Below, piece after piece: positions 9,631-18,050 of a stretch of 64,000 bases of DNA. A program made the translations under genes and the position numbers. The DNA is taken from NCBI GenBank assembly GCA_000381585.1, contig KB906742.1, positions 62,001-126,000 of the forward strand, given 5' to 3'. The DNA is from Acidobacteriaceae bacterium KBS 83 (GTDB taxonomy: Bacteria; Acidobacteriota; Terriglobia; Terriglobales; Acidobacteriaceae). Below the pieces are notes generated by a model, which was given only the letters and a program-made list of their open reading frames with translations, searched no databases and was not told where the DNA came from. Each line of letters opens with the position of its first letter. Position 1 is the first letter of the stretch.

Positions 9631-10099
9631 ATGGAAGACATACCCCTTTTTGGCCGCATCGTGGCCTCGCTAAAAGCTCTGGGCATCATCCTGTGGTTTG
9701 TCTCGGGAATTGCTTTTGGGGCTCATTTCAGGGATGTGTCGGCGTCATTCCTTTTCTTTTTTTGGAGCATGCCATATTTCGCAGCTGGTTGGGTGTTGGC
9801 CGGAATCCCGGTCATTGCGATAGGCAGCCGGGTCTTCAAAATTCCCGTATTTGTGCTTGGGATTTTGGGAGCTGCAGTCGGATTCTTCGTGATCTTATTT
9901 TTTCCATTATTGGACTGGACGATACACCTCCTGCGCCCCGTTGCTGGAGTGAGATATGGTCTTGATCTGCGCTGGTCCTACCTAATCGGGCTGGCCTGGT
10001 TTTTGTGCGTCTCTCGGCGCCGGCGGAATGATCATTTATCGTTGGCTATTTTCTCGCGCGGGAGCTGCAGGGTGGGGAGCTATTCCGCCTCCCGAGTGA
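9631..10099 (+). pseudogene. Small membrane protein, frameshifted near the end
   Basis: MEDIPLFGRIVASLKALGII opens a protein with about five hydrophobic segments. Near 9997 the frame shifts, and the alternate frame continues GFCASLGAGGMIIYRWLFSR and stops at 10099 (AIPPPE). The family is not recognised. The gene ends just before a fragment of the island repeat at 10104. AGGGGAAAAACGG precedes the ATG as a plausible RBS. Confidence 0.5.
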
Positions 10100-10103
10100 C
10101 GGG

Positions 10104-10126
10104 CTATGCGGAAGTTACGGTTTCAG
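10104..10126 (+). repeat. Island palindromic repeat, fragment
   Basis: ATGCGGAAGTTACGG is the inner part of the repeat's left arm and spacer, lying between the end of a membrane-protein relic and an ISNCY relic. Confidence 0.4.
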
Positions 10127-10456
10127 GGCATCGCTGAGCACGAGCAGCGGTGAATTCACTATGCTCCTTCGTTTTTGGTAGCCAGTCTTTTCACTGTTTG
10201 TCATCACCTTGGGTGGATTCCTGAGATCCTGCTGCGCCTTGACCACCGCCAGGGCGTGGCCGAGCCGTTTGTTCTCAACGATGGCCGTGTGGCTGACACG
10301 CTGATCCTTGCTGAAGACACGGTAGGGAAGCAGACGTCCTTTCCATCTGACCTCCAGTGGTCTGTCCGCAAAGTCGTAGAGTTCGACATACTGGCCGCCG
10401 AGGTTCTCCGAAATCTCGCTGCGTTCCAGGATGATCTGCTTAGTGGCTCCCCTCAT
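10115..10456 (-). pseudogene. ISNCY-family transposase, C-terminal relic
   Basis: The fragment reads KQIILERSEISENLGGQYVE, LYDFADRPLEVRWKGRLLPY, then KDQRVSHTAIVENKRLG and ends QKRR..SDALKP. This is the C-terminal region that follows the DDE core in ISNCY transposases. The catalytic domain is missing, so it cannot transpose. The likely IS ends are around 9345-9471 on one side; the other end is not clear. It is antisense to the false upstream extension of the NmrA-like gene. Confidence 0.75.
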
Positions 10457-10564
10457 GTGGAGCTATCGTTCACCATCTTAGTTTGTGAGATGTTTCCGAT
10501 CTGTGAGGAGCGCACTTCCTTAGCTAAATGGCATCTACCTTCGCAGAAGGAAGGGCAGCATCCC

Positions 10565-11419
10565 ATGTCAACGCGTGATTTGATCCTTGTCACAGGAACC
10601 ACAGGAAAGATCGGCTCATGCATAGCAGAGCACCTTGAGCGGCTTGGCGGGAAGGTTCGTTTGCTCGCACGCGATCCGAACAAGCTCTCGGACTTCCCCG
10701 CTGCAGACAAGGTGAAAGGTGATTACGGTGATGTCCAATCCCTCGACCGGGCGTTTACAGGCGTGTTGTCAGCGTTCATCGTGTCTGGATACGCCGAACC
10801 GGGCAAACGCGCGAAATTGCATCGCAATGCGTTCGTTGCTGCGCAGCGAGCGGGGGTGGGTTACCTGGTCTACCTCTCGACACTGGGAGCTTCGCCGGAC
10901 TCTCGCTTTCCGATGTCACGCGATCACTTTGAAAGCGAACAATTCCTGAAGGCAACCGGCGTGCCGCATTCGATTCTACAGGACAGCTTTTATTCGGAAC
11001 TAGCAGTCCAGATGTTCAACGAGGAAGGCGTGATGAAAGGGCCCGGTGGCCAAGGCAAGGTGTCATGGGTTGGGCGAGAAGAAATCGCAGAAGCTGCTGC
11101 AAAGCTACTCGCCCGCGAAGAACCTCTTCTCGGTACATTTCCAATGACTGGCCCGTCGGCTCTCAGCCTGAGCGAGACAGCAGCATTGGTCAGTTCCCTG
11201 AAGCAACGGACGCTCCGCTACGAAGATGAGCCGGTGGGCGCCGCGAAGGAATGGCGCAGCAAACTCGGCGTTCCTGCATGGGAAGTAGACACCTGGGTTG
11301 GCTCCTACGAAGCGATCGCTGCAGGCGAATTTGAAACTATAGATCCTGCTCTCGCGACAATCCTTGGAAGACCGGCCAGCGATCTGAAAACCTACCTCGC
11401 TACTCGCTCCAATCTCTGA
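10565..11419 (+). CDS. NmrA-like NAD(P)-binding protein
   Basis: A 284-residue atypical short-chain dehydrogenase. The glycine-rich Rossmann motif LVTGTTGKIGSCIAEHL lies at residues 8-24, followed by VRLLARDPNKL and the acidic turn KGDYGDVQSLDRAF. LVYLSTLGAS and HFESEQFLKATGVPHSILQD match the NmrA/HSCARG group, which senses or reduces quinone-like substrates with NADPH. The start is ATG 10565, preceded by AGAAGGAAGGGCAG; the frame remains open upstream only because it runs antisense across an ISNCY relic. It is intact and appears monocistronic. Confidence 0.8.
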   Translation: MSTRDLILVTGTTGKIGSCIAEHLERLGGKVRLLARDPNKLSDFPAADKVKGDYGDVQSLDRAFTGVLSAFIVSGYAEPGKRAKLHRNAFVAAQRAGVGYLVYLSTLGASPDSRFPMSRDHFESEQFLKATGVPHSILQDSFYSELAVQMFNEEGVMKGPGGQGKVSWVGREEIAEAAAKLLAREEPLLGTFPMTGPSALSLSETAALVSSLKQRTLRYEDEPVGAAKEWRSKLGVPAWEVDTWVGSYEAIAAGEFETIDPALATILGRPASDLKTYLATRSNL

Positions 11420-11479
11420 CCGGACATTCGACGCGAATCGTCCTAAGATGCAAAGGGGCGCTCGTGAATCGTCTGACCC

Positions 11480-11920
11480 TTGCTGTACCACGGAGGCCGC
11501 CGTAGCGCCACCGCGCCGCTGTCGCAGTACTTCGCCGACATGCTGGATTGGCGGCAGAAGGCGGACTTGCTGGCCACTGCCTGGTACTCGCTGCCGCAGG
11601 CGGAGCGCGCACAGGCCGTGATCTACACGGAAAACTATGGCGACGCGAGCGCAGTGAACGTGTACCGGCCGGATGTGCCGGAGGCCATCAGCGGTCACCA
11701 GAACTACTTTTTCTGGGGACCGCGCACCTATACGGGTAGCGTGATGATCGTGTTTGGCGAAAGCCGCACGACGCTCGAAACCAACTTCGACTCGGTAGTG
11801 GAATTTACACGGGATGCAAATCCGTATTTGGAGCCGTATGAGCGTGGGCCGGTTTTCATCTGCAGAGGCCTCCATGAAAATCTTTAGGCGCTGTGGCCAA
11901 AGGTGAAGAACTGGGAGTAA
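11480..11920 (+). pseudogene. GT39-type glycosyltransferase, C-terminal relic
   Basis: LSQYFADMLDWRQKADLLAT, LPQAERAQAVIYTENYGDAS, EAISGHQNYFFWGPRTYTG and NPYLEPYERGPVFICRGL match the periplasmic C-terminal part of ArnT/PMT-like (GT39) membrane glycosyltransferases common in Acidobacteriota. All membrane helices and the catalytic loop are missing. An in-frame TAG at 11885-11887 is followed by the expected family ending ALWPKVKNWE and TAA at 11918. It is a truncated and nonsense-mutated remnant. Confidence 0.75.
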
Positions 11921-12470
11921 GGTCACGGCGAAGGCGTCCGGCCCGTCTCAACTCACGATTTCAGACCAGCGCACTCATTGGGCTCTATTTGCGCCCGAAA
12001 ATCAGGATCGGTATTGAAAAATGCGCTTTTCGTCACTTGGCCGTGTAGTCGGCTTCTCGGACAAGTGCATTTCCGTTCTAAGTTGGCGATAACAGGGCGA
12101 TGCGCTCATTGACGATAGCCAATCGTCACTTGATCTGAAACGGATAATAGTACGCGGCTTGATCCTGCTCGTGTGTGGTTGAGATGAAGTATTGCTCGGC
12201 GTGAGCATTTCTCAAGTCGAGGTTCGCCGTAATCTGCTGCTGGTTGCCGTTTACCACCGTTGGAGGCAAGGCCCTCAGCGAGGGCACCATTCCCGTTTTG
12301 AACGCGAGTGATTGCGACCAGATATTGGCCGGGAGCGCTATGACGCGGCAACACAATCGTGAGCTTAATCAAGGCGGCTGGCAACGAGACAGATTGCAAT
12401 ACATCGCCCGTCGTCCCAACGTGACCTCGGTCAAGGTGAGCGCTCGCGTTAAGAGCTCTGTGCGGCACGT
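11921..12470. other. Mostly gene-free; possible gene tail on minus strand
   Basis: On the minus strand LPAALIKLTIVLPRHSAPGQ and, in another frame, NGNQQQITANLDLRNAHAEQ ... AAYYYPFQIK (stop at 12126) look like the last part of an exported protein with a frameshift. I cannot name the family. The rest shows no gene. Confidence 0.35.
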
Positions 12471-13076
12471 TTAGGCGAGGGTATCGGTGAGGTAGAGGCG
12501 CATGACCTTCTTGAACTCGGTGACTACGGCTTCCCTATCTTTCAGCGTGGCCTGGCGGTAGACCCCGAGCATGCCTTTGATGATTTCGACGATGACCTGG
12601 GCATTGAGAAAGGCTCGGTCTGCGGACAGGCTGGGTTTGAGGTTCTGGAGTGCGGTGGCGATGGTTCTCCGCAGAGGTTCGCGGGCGGCCTTGGTGCGGG
12701 CGTAGGCGAGGGGCGCACCCAACAGCGGGAGATAGGCGAGGCGGTCGTGCGCGAACTCGAGGATGCCTTCGATGAAAACATCCGCTATGGAGGCCTTGCC
12801 GCGGGCGGGTGGGTGTTGTAGGAGCTTCGCCCAATGCACCTCGGCCTCACGGATGTACTGCGTGATGAGGGCGAGGGCGAGGGTGGGCTTGTCTGGGAAA
12901 TAGTCGTAGAGGGTGCCGATGGAGGCCTGTGCCTGCTCGGCAATGGCGGTCATGGTGACGGCCTCGTAGCCAAGGGTGCCGAAGAGTTGCTCGGCGGCCT
13001 GGAGGAAGCTGGCGCGACGGACCTCGGCCCGGTTCTGTTGCGGACGGCGTCTTGGATTTGCAGAAGTCGAGGGCAC
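12471..13076 (-). CDS. TetR/AcrR-family repressor
   Basis: A 201-residue protein with the TetR helix-turn-helix at the N-terminus (RASFLQAAEQLFGTLGYEAV, TMTAIAEQAQASIGTLYDYF) and a helical ligand-binding C-terminal domain (ADVFIEGILEF.., VIVEIIKGMLGVYR). The only usable start is GTG at 13076, which lies inside a palindromic operator, so binding there would repress its own gene. It is divergent from an isochorismatase-like / MFS pair and is probably their local, drug- or metabolite-responsive repressor. GC content and codon use differ from the decayed genes to the left. Confidence 0.9.
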   Translation of the reverse strand: MPSTSANPRRRPQQNRAEVRRASFLQAAEQLFGTLGYEAVTMTAIAEQAQASIGTLYDYFPDKPTLALALITQYIREAEVHWAKLLQHPPARGKASIADVFIEGILEFAHDRLAYLPLLGAPLAYARTKAAREPLRRTIATALQNLKPSLSADRAFLNAQVIVEIIKGMLGVYRQATLKDREAVVTEFKKVMRLYLTDTLA

Positions 13077-13083
13077 CCTCGTA
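13066..13083. promoter_or_regulatory. Putative TetR operator 1
   Basis: GTCGAGGGCACCCTCGTA is an inverted repeat overlapping the repressor's GTG start. It matches operator 2 with a centre-to-centre distance of 36 bases. Confidence 0.65.
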
Positions 13084-13101
13084 TATTAGAAGGAAAGCGA
13101 A

Positions 13102-13119
13102 GTTGAGGATACCCTCGAC
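13102..13119. promoter_or_regulatory. Putative TetR operator 2
   Basis: GTTGAGGATACCCTCGAC is an inverted repeat 20 bases before the isochorismatase-like gene, in the promoter position. It shares GAGG..ACCCTCG with operator 1. Confidence 0.65.
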
Positions 13120-13139
13120 TTATTACAGGAGAGAACACG

Positions 13140-13709
13140 ATGGCCCTTTCGCTTGATTCGAAAACCGCAGCCCTTGTCCTGATCGATCTGCAGCATGGCA
13201 TTCTGGGCATGCCTGTCCAGCCATATTCCGCCGATGCGGTGGTGAAAGTTTCAAGCAAGATGGCCAAGGCTTTCCGCGAGAAAGATGCCAAGGTTGTCTA
13301 TGTGCGGGTGGATTTGAACAACCTGATGCCGTTGATTGTGGATCGCTCGCGCATGGATCCAAACGCCGGACCGTTCCCCGCGATTGCCTCTGAGCTGGTG
13401 CCTGCGGCTGGGTTTCAGGAGAGTGATCTGCTGATCACGAAGCGCCACTGGAGCGCGTTTGGCCAGACAGAGATGGAGGACACGTTGAAGAAGATGGGCG
13501 TGACGACGATTGTGCTGGGCGGTGTGGCAACCAACTTTGGCGTGGAGTCCACGGCGCGGCATGCGGTGGCCGTCGGCTTTCAGGTGGTGATCGCGGAGGA
13601 TGCGTGCTCCACACTTGAGACTGACGCGCATACGTTTGCGATGGAGAAGATCTTCCCGATGATCGGGCGAGTTGGCTCGAGTCAGGAGATCATCAATGCG
13701 CTCGCCTGA
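13140..13709 (+). CDS. Isochorismatase-like hydrolase
   Basis: A 189-residue protein of the isochorismatase/cysteine-hydrolase fold. The catalytic Asp is in LVLIDLQHGIL (residue about 18) and the Lys in LLITKRHWSAFGQT (about 101). The usual nucleophile-Cys position reads ATNFGVESTAR, with Gly in place of Cys. True isochorismatases (EntB, PhzD) also carry Gly there, so enol-ether hydrolysis is more likely than amidase activity; the substrate is unknown. AGGAGAGAACACG gives a good RBS. It is the first gene of an operon with the MFS transporter (13-base overlap) under the divergent TetR. Confidence 0.85.
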   Translation: MALSLDSKTAALVLIDLQHGILGMPVQPYSADAVVKVSSKMAKAFREKDAKVVYVRVDLNNLMPLIVDRSRMDPNAGPFPAIASELVPAAGFQESDLLITKRHWSAFGQTEMEDTLKKMGVTTIVLGGVATNFGVESTARHAVAVGFQVVIAEDACSTLETDAHTFAMEKIFPMIGRVGSSQEIINALA

Positions 13710-15129
13710 GGTCGCGAGCAGCCGCGGGTCTGTTCGGCAGAATCTCGTGCTGGGGATATGCTGCATGAGCGTGCTACTGATAGCCATGGATGTGACGATC
13801 GTCAACGTGGCGTTGCCAGCGATCCAGCATGATCTGCAAGCGAGTCTTTCGGGACTGCAATGGATTATCGACGCGTATACGCTGGTGATCGCGAGTCTGC
13901 TGATGCTGTCGGGTTCCATGTCCGATCGATTCGGGCGCAGACGGGTGTTTCAGATCGGGCTGACGCTGTTTGTAGCGGGTTCGCTGCTTTGCAGCCTGGC
14001 ACATACTATTGATCAACTCGTTGCTTATCGTGCGCTGCAGGGTCTGGGCGCTTCCATGCTCAATCCGGTCGCGCTCTCCATCGTTGCGAATGTTTTTACT
14101 GAACCCAGGGCGCGGGCGAAGGCGGTGGGTGTGTGGGGCGCGGTGGCGGGGTTGGCACTGGCGCTGGGACCCCTGCTGGGCGGCGCTTTGACGCAGGCAG
14201 TGGGTTGGCGTTCGATCTTCTGGATCAACGTGCCGATTGGGATTGCGGCTGTCATCTTGGCGGCGGTGTATGTGCCGGAGTCGAAGGCCGCGCAGGCGCG
14301 GGCCTTCGATCCGGTGGGACAAGCGCTGGTGTTCGTGGGGCTGACGACGTTAACGTATGCGGTCATTGAAGGGCCGCATGCAGGTTGGAGTTCCTCTCTG
14401 ATCCGTGGGCTGTTTACTGCGGCTGGGGCGGCGTTTGTCGGCTTCCTGCTCTATGAACCGCGGTGCAACGACCCGCTGGTGGACCTGCGGTTCTTTCGCA
14501 GCGTGCCGTTCAGCTGCGCTACGATCCTTGGGTTAAGTGCGTTCTCATCGTTCTCGGCTTTCCTGTTTCTGAATGCGCTTTACCTGCAGCAGGTGCGTGG
14601 GTTCTCAGCGTTCCATACGGGGCTATCCACGCTGCCGCTGGCGCTGGCGATGATGGTGGGTTCTCCCTGGAGCGGGCGATTAGTTGGACGGTATGGTACA
14701 CGGCCATCGCTCTACGCTGCGGGCACATTCTTTTTGCTTAGTACGTTGCTGATGATACAGCTTTCCCGTGGGACCCCTCTGGCTGTGCTGTTGGCGGCTT
14801 ATGCTTTGTTCGGCCTGGGGCTGGGGATGGTGAATCCGGCGATTGCCAACAGTGCGGTTGCGGGGATGCCTCTAGCGCAGGCGGGTGTGGCCGCGGCGAT
14901 CGCTTCTACCGCGCGGCAGGTGGGCGCGGCGCTGGGCGTGGCAATTGCGGGGACGGTGGTGAGCTCGAGCCGTGCCAAGGGATCCAGCTTCACGCTGGCG
15001 ACGCACCCGATCTGGTGGATCATGACGGGATGCGGGGCGATTGTGCTGTTTCTTGGATGGGCGTCTGCGACCGCGTGGGCGCGTGAGAGTGCAGACCTTG
15101 CGACGCCTGAACTCACTGTTGCTGGTTAG
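13696..15129 (+). CDS. MFS drug efflux transporter, DHA2 (14-helix) type
   Basis: A 477-residue major facilitator of the EmrB/QacA group. The first helix carries AMDVTIVNVALPAIQHDL (motif D1), loop 2-3 carries GSMSDRFGRRRVFQIG (motif A), and helix 5 carries GPLLGGALTQAVGWRSIFWI (motif C, typical of antiporters). It is expected to expel a hydrophobic compound in exchange for protons at the inner membrane. The start is ATG 13696 with AGGAG eight bases upstream, overlapping the previous stop. Regulation is probably by the adjacent TetR. Confidence 0.9.
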   Translation: MRSPEVASSRGSVRQNLVLGICCMSVLLIAMDVTIVNVALPAIQHDLQASLSGLQWIIDAYTLVIASLLMLSGSMSDRFGRRRVFQIGLTLFVAGSLLCSLAHTIDQLVAYRALQGLGASMLNPVALSIVANVFTEPRARAKAVGVWGAVAGLALALGPLLGGALTQAVGWRSIFWINVPIGIAAVILAAVYVPESKAAQARAFDPVGQALVFVGLTTLTYAVIEGPHAGWSSSLIRGLFTAAGAAFVGFLLYEPRCNDPLVDLRFFRSVPFSCATILGLSAFSSFSAFLFLNALYLQQVRGFSAFHTGLSTLPLALAMMVGSPWSGRLVGRYGTRPSLYAAGTFFLLSTLLMIQLSRGTPLAVLLAAYALFGLGLGMVNPAIANSAVAGMPLAQAGVAAAIASTARQVGAALGVAIAGTVVSSSRAKGSSFTLATHPIWWIMTGCGAIVLFLGWASATAWARESADLATPELTVAG

Positions 15130-15272
15130 CTAGGTACAAAGTCCCTAACAGCCTCTAAGAGTCTGATTTAGTCCGACTCTCTCATAAACACGCTAGTGTT
15201 CACTGAGTTCTGGTGGGGGACTTTCCACGTGGACAAATAGTCGCGATCTCGGACAAGTGGCTCAGGTAGCTG

Positions 15273-15388
15273 CCGAAAAACGCGGTTGTCGGTATCTACG
15301 TCTCGCCGAGTCGCTCAGCGAACGCTGCGGACATAGACATTTCAGGTTCCGGGTTCTGGGCGGATGACCGGCAATACGGAAGTTACGG
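15273..15388 (+). repeat. Long direct repeat, copy 2
   Basis: Matches 7871-7980 in the same orientation, leading into a full palindromic repeat. The extra bases relative to copy 1 are small indels. Confidence 0.85.
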
Positions 15389-15424
15389 ACTGGAATTTCC
15401 CGATTGCCGACGATACGTCCGCTA
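15363..15424 (+). repeat. Island palindromic repeat, full copy
   Basis: The left arm GATGACCGGCAATACGGAAG, spacer TTACGGACTGGAA and right arm TTTCCCGATTGCCGACGATA form a near-complete inverted repeat. Confidence 0.8.
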
Positions 15425-15465
15425 TGGCGGCCCTGACATCGTTGTTGTCAATAGTCAATGGGAGA

Positions 15466-15753
15466 CTACTTCAGGTCAGTTCCCGGTGATTCATCAAGCA
15501 CCATGTCAACCTGCTTTTCATCCAGATAAATGTTTCCGTCGGCTCCCTGATGGAAGCACAGTGCTTTCGGCGGTTCCGAGAGCGTTCTTGCTTCCATCCA
15601 ATCGGCGATGTAAAAGTCCGCTTCCGGCCCTAATCCTTCTTCTCGATTGGACAAAAATTTGGTGACGACCGCTTTCTGGCTAGTCCCCTTTTCTCCTTGA
15701 ATCGAGAACTCGAATTGGCTGCCGACCTTGATCTCTGATTTCAAGCTCATCAT
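15466..15753 (-). CDS. Small hypothetical protein
   Basis: About 95 residues beginning MMSLKSEIKVGSQFEF. It is predicted soluble and mixed alpha/beta, rich in charged residues, with no signal peptide. GGGAG lies just before the ATG pair at 15753/15750, so the start is uncertain by one codon. I do not recognise the family. It stands alone between repeats and could be a cargo gene of the element. Confidence 0.55.
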   Translation of the reverse strand: MMSLKSEIKVGSQFEFSIQGEKGTSQKAVVTKFLSNREEGLGPEADFYIADWMEARTLSEPPKALCFHQGADGNIYLDEKQVDMVLDESPGTDLK

Positions 15754-16065
15754 TGCTCCCAATTCGCCTCAAACGACCACTCTCTTCGTTGTTCGTTCGC
15801 TTGACGCGTACCATCCGTTAACTGTAAACCTACGGCTCCGCTCCAGGCGTATACGTCCACATTTTGCTAAGGCTTTCATCCCATTGTTCCCCGTTACTCT
15901 GAATCAAGCGTCAGCAGCACGAACACGGCGCATGGCAGATGGAGCACTCGACCTTACTGTGAAGTTGCTAGGACTTGCAAAGCTAGCAGTTTTGAAGCCA
16001 ATTAGAACCAAGGTTCTTTTGCTTTTGCGACAGGCAGACCTTCTGCCGGGAAGTGAAAGCAAACC

Positions 16066-16391
16066 ATGATTCGACTCGAAGAGGCCACAATAATTAAAGC
16101 TCCAATCGAACGTTGTTTCGACCTATCCCGTAGTGTCGAAGTGCATCTGCTTTCTAACGTTCATTCTGGAGAACAAGCGCTAGCGGTCGGAGGTGTAACC
16201 TCAGGCCTCGCCGGCCTGTCTGAAGAGGTCACCTGGCGTGCCAAGCACTTCGGCACGCCGCCTTCGACCGCGCCGTAGCGGCCGGAGCCACGATCATCTG
16301 CCCCATAAGGACCGAACACGCCTGGCGCATAAACCGCGTCCTCGACCCCTTCGGCCACCACTGGGAGATCGGCAAACCGCTCCGCTCTTAA
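16066..16391 (+). pseudogene. SRPBCC N-terminus fused to VOC C-terminus
   Basis: The first part (MIRLEEATIIKAPIERCFDL, GGVTSGLAGLSEEVTWRAKH) is the start of a polyketide-cyclase/START-type SRPBCC protein. At about 16243-16250 the sequence changes, in another frame, to FDRAVAAGATIICPI ... VLDPFGHHWEIGKPLRS, the end of a PhnB-like VOC (glyoxalase fold) protein. No reading frame spans both. The junction looks like a deletion that removed the end of one gene and the start of the next. Neither half would fold into an active protein. Confidence 0.75.
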
Positions 16392-16560
16392 ACCCAAGCC
16401 AAAAGCTTGACAGAAATCACCCGCGAACACAGGGTTATCGAAACTCACCCCCCAAACCCAAGTCCATCAAAGCCACACCTGAGCTCCCAAGTCCAAACCC
16501 AAAGTCTCTTCTTCGAAGACTTTAGGATTTTTCGAAGGAGAGGGGCACCATCCGCACACA

Positions 16561-17832
16561 TCACTGATTCGCCAGATACCGATGCACAAATGTAACAGCC
16601 ATAGCACCCTCACCAACCGCCGAGGCACATCGCTTCACCGAATTATGACGCACATCTCCAGCCGCAAACAGCCCCGGCTGACTCGTCTCCAGATAGTACG
16701 GCGCCCGATCCAGCGGCCATCTCTTATCCGGCGCTTCGTACTGCCGCAGATCAGGTCCGGTCACCAGGTAGCGCTGTTCATCGCAGATAACACCCGCCTC
16801 ATCCGCCCAATGCGTATTGGGCACGCCGCCAAGACACAGAAACAGGTTGGTCGTCTTCACCGTCCGCTTCTCCGCACTCTGGTTGTTGGTTAGCGTGATG
16901 GCCTCCAGCATCGAGTCGCCAAGCAGCTCGGTCACTTCGGTATGCGTCAGCACTTCGATCTTCGGTGACGACTTGATCCTGTCGATCAGGTATTGCGAAA
17001 CCGTCTCCTTCAAACCATCCCCTCGGATAACCATAAAAACCTTCCGCGCAAAGTTTGCGAAGTGCAAAGCAGCTTGTCCGGCGGAGTTGCCACCCCCCAC
17101 CACATACACATCCTCATTCACACAAAGCGAAGCCTCGCTCACCCCCGCGCCATAGTAGACGCCGCTACCATAAAAGCGCTCTTCACTCGGCAGACCCAGC
17201 CTCCGATACTCCACTCCGGTCGCACAGACACCAGCATGCATCACAATCTTCGTGCCATCGGCCAGATAGCCCACCAACTTGCCCGTCTGAAACTCCGCCC
17301 TTACCCCTTCACGCAGAAGCAGAATCTCCGCGCCGAATTTACAAGCCTGGTCGCGAGCTCGCTGCGCCAGATCCGCCCCGCTGACCCCGTCCGGAAACCC
17401 AAGATAGTTTTCAATCCTCGAAGTCGTCCCCGCCTGTCCGCCCACAACCCAGCGCTCGATCAATACTGTCTTCAGCCCCTCCGAAGCCCCATACACCGCG
17501 GCACTCAAGCCCGCCGGCCCGCCGCCAAGAATTGCAAGATCGTACTCCTTCCGCGAAGGGTCGCGGAACCAGCCCAGCTTTTCGATGATCTGGCGAATCG
17601 TCGGGCACTCCAATCGTGTTCCGTCCGGAAGCACGCAAACCGGAAGCCGCCCATCCCTTAAACCGCCTACCTTCGCCTTCTCTCGCGCCTCATCATCCGA
17701 GCTCAATTCAATCCACTCGAACGGCACATCGCTGCGTTGGAGAAAGTCGCGAATCGCATACGCTAACTGGGAACCCCGCGTACCCATCAAACGCGTAGGA
17801 CGTTCTGAAGTTTGTGCGTCAACCTGAGTCAT
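16561..17832 (-). CDS. Thioredoxin-reductase-like flavoprotein with N-terminal Trx/Grx-like domain
   Basis: A 423-residue protein. Residues 1-95 form a glutaredoxin-like domain lacking a CxxC motif (GSQLAYAIRDFLQRSDVPFE, RLPVCVLPDGTRL). Residues 100-423 match the thioredoxin-reductase fold: FAD site LAILGGGPAGLSAAVYGASE, NADPH site VYVVGGGNSAGQAALHFA and C-terminal FAD loop GLFAAGDVRHN. The redox-active CxxC pair of thioredoxin reductase is replaced (SGVYYGAGVSEASLC), so it must pass electrons differently, as ferredoxin/flavin-type reductase relatives do. ATG 17832 follows AGGAGG by eight bases. It is monocistronic and intact within the island. Confidence 0.8.
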   Translation of the reverse strand: MTQVDAQTSERPTRLMGTRGSQLAYAIRDFLQRSDVPFEWIELSSDDEAREKAKVGGLRDGRLPVCVLPDGTRLECPTIRQIIEKLGWFRDPSRKEYDLAILGGGPAGLSAAVYGASEGLKTVLIERWVVGGQAGTTSRIENYLGFPDGVSGADLAQRARDQACKFGAEILLLREGVRAEFQTGKLVGYLADGTKIVMHAGVCATGVEYRRLGLPSEERFYGSGVYYGAGVSEASLCVNEDVYVVGGGNSAGQAALHFANFARKVFMVIRGDGLKETVSQYLIDRIKSSPKIEVLTHTEVTELLGDSMLEAITLTNNQSAEKRTVKTTNLFLCLGGVPNTHWADEAGVICDEQRYLVTGPDLRQYEAPDKRWPLDRAPYYLETSQPGLFAAGDVRHNSVKRCASAVGEGAMAVTFVHRYLANQ

Positions 17833-18050
17833 CACGTCATCCTCCTGAAAACGCCTTAGCGATTGATCTTCTGACACCTCTGATGCAAGCGCCGCTTATT
17901 CCGACTCCAGAAGGGAGTGCAGGACCATCCGTCCACAACGTCTGGAGGGGCATGGGAGTCGTCGAGGACAAACATACACTGTTTCTTTGACGTGCCTCTT
18001 CTTTATGGCCGACGGTATCAGTCTCCACACAGCAGCACGCACTTTTTTGC

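Larger units (their letters stand above)
15130..15465. other. Gene-free stretch made largely of repeats
   Basis: No gene is recognised. It holds the second copy of the 110-base repeat and a full palindrome copy immediately behind it. Confidence 0.6.

Noticed and set aside
10175-10564. N-terminal extension of the NmrA-like protein
   Set aside because: This part runs antisense across the ISNCY relic; a clear RBS and start lie at 10565.
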